Source of the DNA: an uncultured Bacilli bacterium
GTDB lineage: Bacteria; Bacillota_I; Bacilli_A; RF39; UBA660
DNA length: 6,340 nucleotides
Direction of reading: 5' to 3'
Assembly (NCBI GenBank): GCA_944327405.1
Contig: CALVHK010000061.1
Location: 1 to 6,340 of the forward strand
The notes under the pieces were generated by a model. That model was not told the DNA's origin and searched no databases. It saw only the letters and a list, made by a program, of their open reading frames with translations. Positions within the stretch are counted from its first letter, which is position 1; the number at the start of each line of letters is the position of its first letter. The translations under genes and the position numbers were made by a program. Shown here piece after piece: positions 5,083 through 6,340 of the stretch.

Positions 5083-5841
5083 GTTTTGAATATTGTTAGG
5101 GATGCGCAAACGAGCAGCATTCTTTTTTATTTGCTCTTCATCTAAAAACTCATTACGGCAAGAATTTAAGAATTTATTTGCAGTGGCTTCATCTGGTATG
5201 GCAAAGTAGGTTGGTAAAATAAGATTTGATCGTTCAATGTCTTCTTTTAACGTGCTTGCTACTTTAGCTACTCGAGTAGGAGATGCAAATTCACCGAAAG
5301 TAATGATGCTATCTAAAGACTTTGTTGGTATGTCTTCTTCGGTGATATGGAATTTTTGAACTTTGGCTAGATTCAAATTTTCTTTATCATAAGATGTGCT
5401 ATTAAGAAATAATTTGATTAAGATATCTAAGTCAATTTGATTGGGGTTTTCAAGTTCTACATAATCCATAAAATCTTCGAATTCTAAATATCTTGATAAT
5501 AATTCATCGATGTTTTTGGTGGATAAAACCAGTTCATAGAAGCATTCGAACAACGCATAGGAAAATTTACGTTCTGTACTCATAATTTTCTCCACTATTT
5601 TCATTGTTTCTACTTTGATTTTAAAGAAGTTGCGGGTTATTAGAAAGTTTATTTTATCACTTTCACTTTTTAAATATTTTTCTTGTCTAGGTATAAGTGC
5701 AGATTCTTTTAACTCATCTGTTAAAGTACCATCGTAGCCAATAAAAGCTTTATTTGTTGCAAAACCATCTTCTGTAATCTCGGTAATTTTAGGTTTATAA
5801 AATTCAATTGTCTTATCCTTTAATTTTCCGCTTACATACAT
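5071..5841 (-). CDS. Uncharacterised 256-residue protein, downstream partner of ttcA
   Basis: I do not recognise this protein. It is 256 residues long, charged, rich in Lys, Glu and Asp, with no signal peptide and no membrane segment, so it should be cytoplasmic. The first 50 residues look mixed alpha/beta, starting MYVSGKLKDKTIEFYKPK. The middle (about 55-155) is predominantly helical by pattern. The C-terminus ends in a basic helix with RLRIPNNIQNLIR. Only two cysteines are visible and no catalytic motif stands out. The start at 5841 is chosen because AAAGGAG sits 7 nt upstream; the longer in-frame ATG at 5859 would start inside ttcA with its binding site on the wrong side. It begins 1 nt after the ttcA stop, so the two are surely co-transcribed and probably coupled. 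Its TGA stop overlaps the end of convergent ylbL by 12 bp. Confidence 0.75.
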   Translation of the reverse strand: MYVSGKLKDKTIEFYKPKITEITEDGFATNKAFIGYDGTLTDELKESALIPRQEKYLKSESDKINFLITRNFFKIKVETMKIVEKIMSTERKFSYALFECFYELVLSTKNIDELLSRYLEFEDFMDYVELENPNQIDLDILIKLFLNSTSYDKENLNLAKVQKFHITEEDIPTKSLDSIITFGEFASPTRVAKVASTLKEDIERSNLILPTYFAIPDEATANKFLNSCRNEFLDEEQIKKNAARLRIPNNIQNLIR

Positions 5842-5842
5842 T

Positions 5843-6340
5843 TTAATTTCTCCTTTCATAATCGTCTAAGAAAAAGTATTTGTCATTATCTTTTTTATAA
5901 CCCAATACTTGATTTAAATTAATATTTTCCATACTTTTAAAAATATTGTAATCAATATAGGGACTCTTTTTCCTTAAATCGTTAATCAGTGCTTTGATCT
6001 CTTTTCTTTTGCTTTTTTCTTCATCAATTGTGCTTTCTAAAGTCATTTTGCAAGCACAATTTAAGAAATGCAAGTCGTTGTATTTAGCCCATGAGATAAT
6101 ATCATGCTCTTTAACTAAATACATTGGTCTTATGAGTTCTAGGCCAGGGAAGTTGTCACTGTGCAGTTTGGGTAGCATGGTTTTAATTTCTGCACCATAA
6201 AACATAGATAGTAGGTTTGTTTCAATGACATCATCAAAGTGATGACCTAAGGCAATTTTGTTACAGCCAAGTTCTCGCGCTTTATTATAAAGATGACCTC
6301 TACGCATTCTAGCACACATATAGCAGGGGCTTTTGTGACC
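5843..6340 (-). CDS. ttcA: TtcA-family tRNA 2-thiocytidine biosynthesis protein, C-terminal part (5' end outside window)
   Basis: TtcA is a PP-loop ATPase with a [4Fe-4S] cluster that converts cytidine 32 of certain tRNAs to 2-thiocytidine. The window holds the last 165 residues; the frame stays open to the edge, so the ATG at 6319 is internal, and the PP-loop (SGGxDS) must lie outside. Visible motifs are HKSPCYMCARMRRG, giving the first CxxC pair of cluster cysteines, then GHHFDD (32-37 of the fragment; GHHRDD in E. coli TtcA), then NLLSMFYG, and LNCACKM with a third conserved cysteine. E. coli TtcA has CxxC at that last position; here it is CxC. These points separate it from TilS and from ThiI/MnmA, which lack this layout. 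It may modify another position in this lineage. It is followed after 1 nt by an unknown gene in the same operon. Confidence 0.88.
   Translation of the reverse strand, partial: GHKSPCYMCARMRRGHLYNKARELGCNKIALGHHFDDVIETNLLSMFYGAEIKTMLPKLHSDNFPGLELIRPMYLVKEHDIISWAKYNDLHFLNCACKMTLESTIDEEKSKRKEIKALINDLRKKSPYIDYNIFKSMENINLNQVLGYKKDNDKYFFLDDYERRN
5849..5856 (-). promoter_or_regulatory. Ribosome binding site that fixes the start of the unknown gene
   Basis: AAAGGAGA on the minus strand (5856-5849) lies 7 nt before the ATG at 5841 and inside the last codons of ttcA. It rules out the upstream in-frame ATG at 5859, which lies before this site and has no comparable sequence ahead of it. Confidence 0.85.

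Noticed and set aside
5071..5841. YlbM/TmcAL tRNA acetate ligase, expected next to ylbL
   Set aside because: The sequence lacks the nucleotidyltransferase motifs of that family, and the gene is on the opposite strand in an operon with ttcA.
5842..5859. Longer start for the unknown gene at ATG 5859, overlapping ttcA
   Set aside because: The AAAGGAG site is downstream of that ATG and correctly placed for the ATG at 5841.
5994..6200. Plus-strand open frame of 68 codons inside ttcA
   Set aside because: It is antisense to a gene with clear TtcA motifs and has no ribosome binding site of note.
1..6340. Mobile element, CRISPR array, defence or toxin-antitoxin system
   Set aside because: No transposase, integrase, terminal inverted repeat, regular spaced repeat or toxin-antitoxin pair is visible. 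Nearly all sequence is ordinary, tightly packed coding DNA.

Overview
The window looks like a chromosomal segment from a low-GC Firmicutes (Bacilli-type) bacterium, possibly a gut or host-associated lineage near Erysipelotrichia or the Mollicutes. The reasons are the strong A+T bias, the AAAGGAGG-type ribosome binding sites, the rplU-prp-rpmA cluster with a Prp-cleavable N-terminal extension on ribosomal protein L27, and homologues of the Bacillus subtilis genes ylbJ and ylbL. UGA is not read as tryptophan here: proteins end normally at TGA and use TGG, so this is not a Mycoplasma code. The lineage assignment is inference.

Layout. Positions 1-709 (+) hold the end of rplU (L21), the cysteine protease prp and rpmA (L27), closed by a Rho-independent terminator that overlaps the rpmA stop codon. 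Positions 715-1371 (-) hold trmB, a tRNA m7G46 methyltransferase, with its own terminator facing the rpmA one. A 151-bp divergent region (1372-1522) carries one promoter for trmB and one for the next operon. Positions 1523-3122 (+) are a tight three-gene unit: a DedA-family membrane protein followed by two short prepilin-like proteins with textbook class III signal sequences. Positions 3119-4024 (-) are a YlbJ-type membrane protein, tail-to-tail with the second prepilin. A 41-bp divergent region separates it from ylbL (4066-5082, +), a membrane-anchored PDZ-Lon protease with its Ser-Lys dyad intact. Positions 5071-6340 (-) are a two-gene unit: a TtcA-type tRNA thiolation enzyme, cut by the window edge, followed by a 256-residue protein I do not recognise.

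How the genes work together. Prp and L27 are a protease-substrate pair in one operon. trmB and ttcA both modify tRNA but lie in separate units. DedA, the two prepilins, YlbJ and YlbL are all envelope proteins. I see no defence system, mobile element, CRISPR array, rRNA or tRNA. The most unusual gene content is the isolated prepilin pair behind dedA and the unknown partner of ttcA. The most unusual architecture is extreme compaction: terminators sit inside gene ends, convergent genes overlap, and three predicted promoters leave leaders of only about 11-15 nt.
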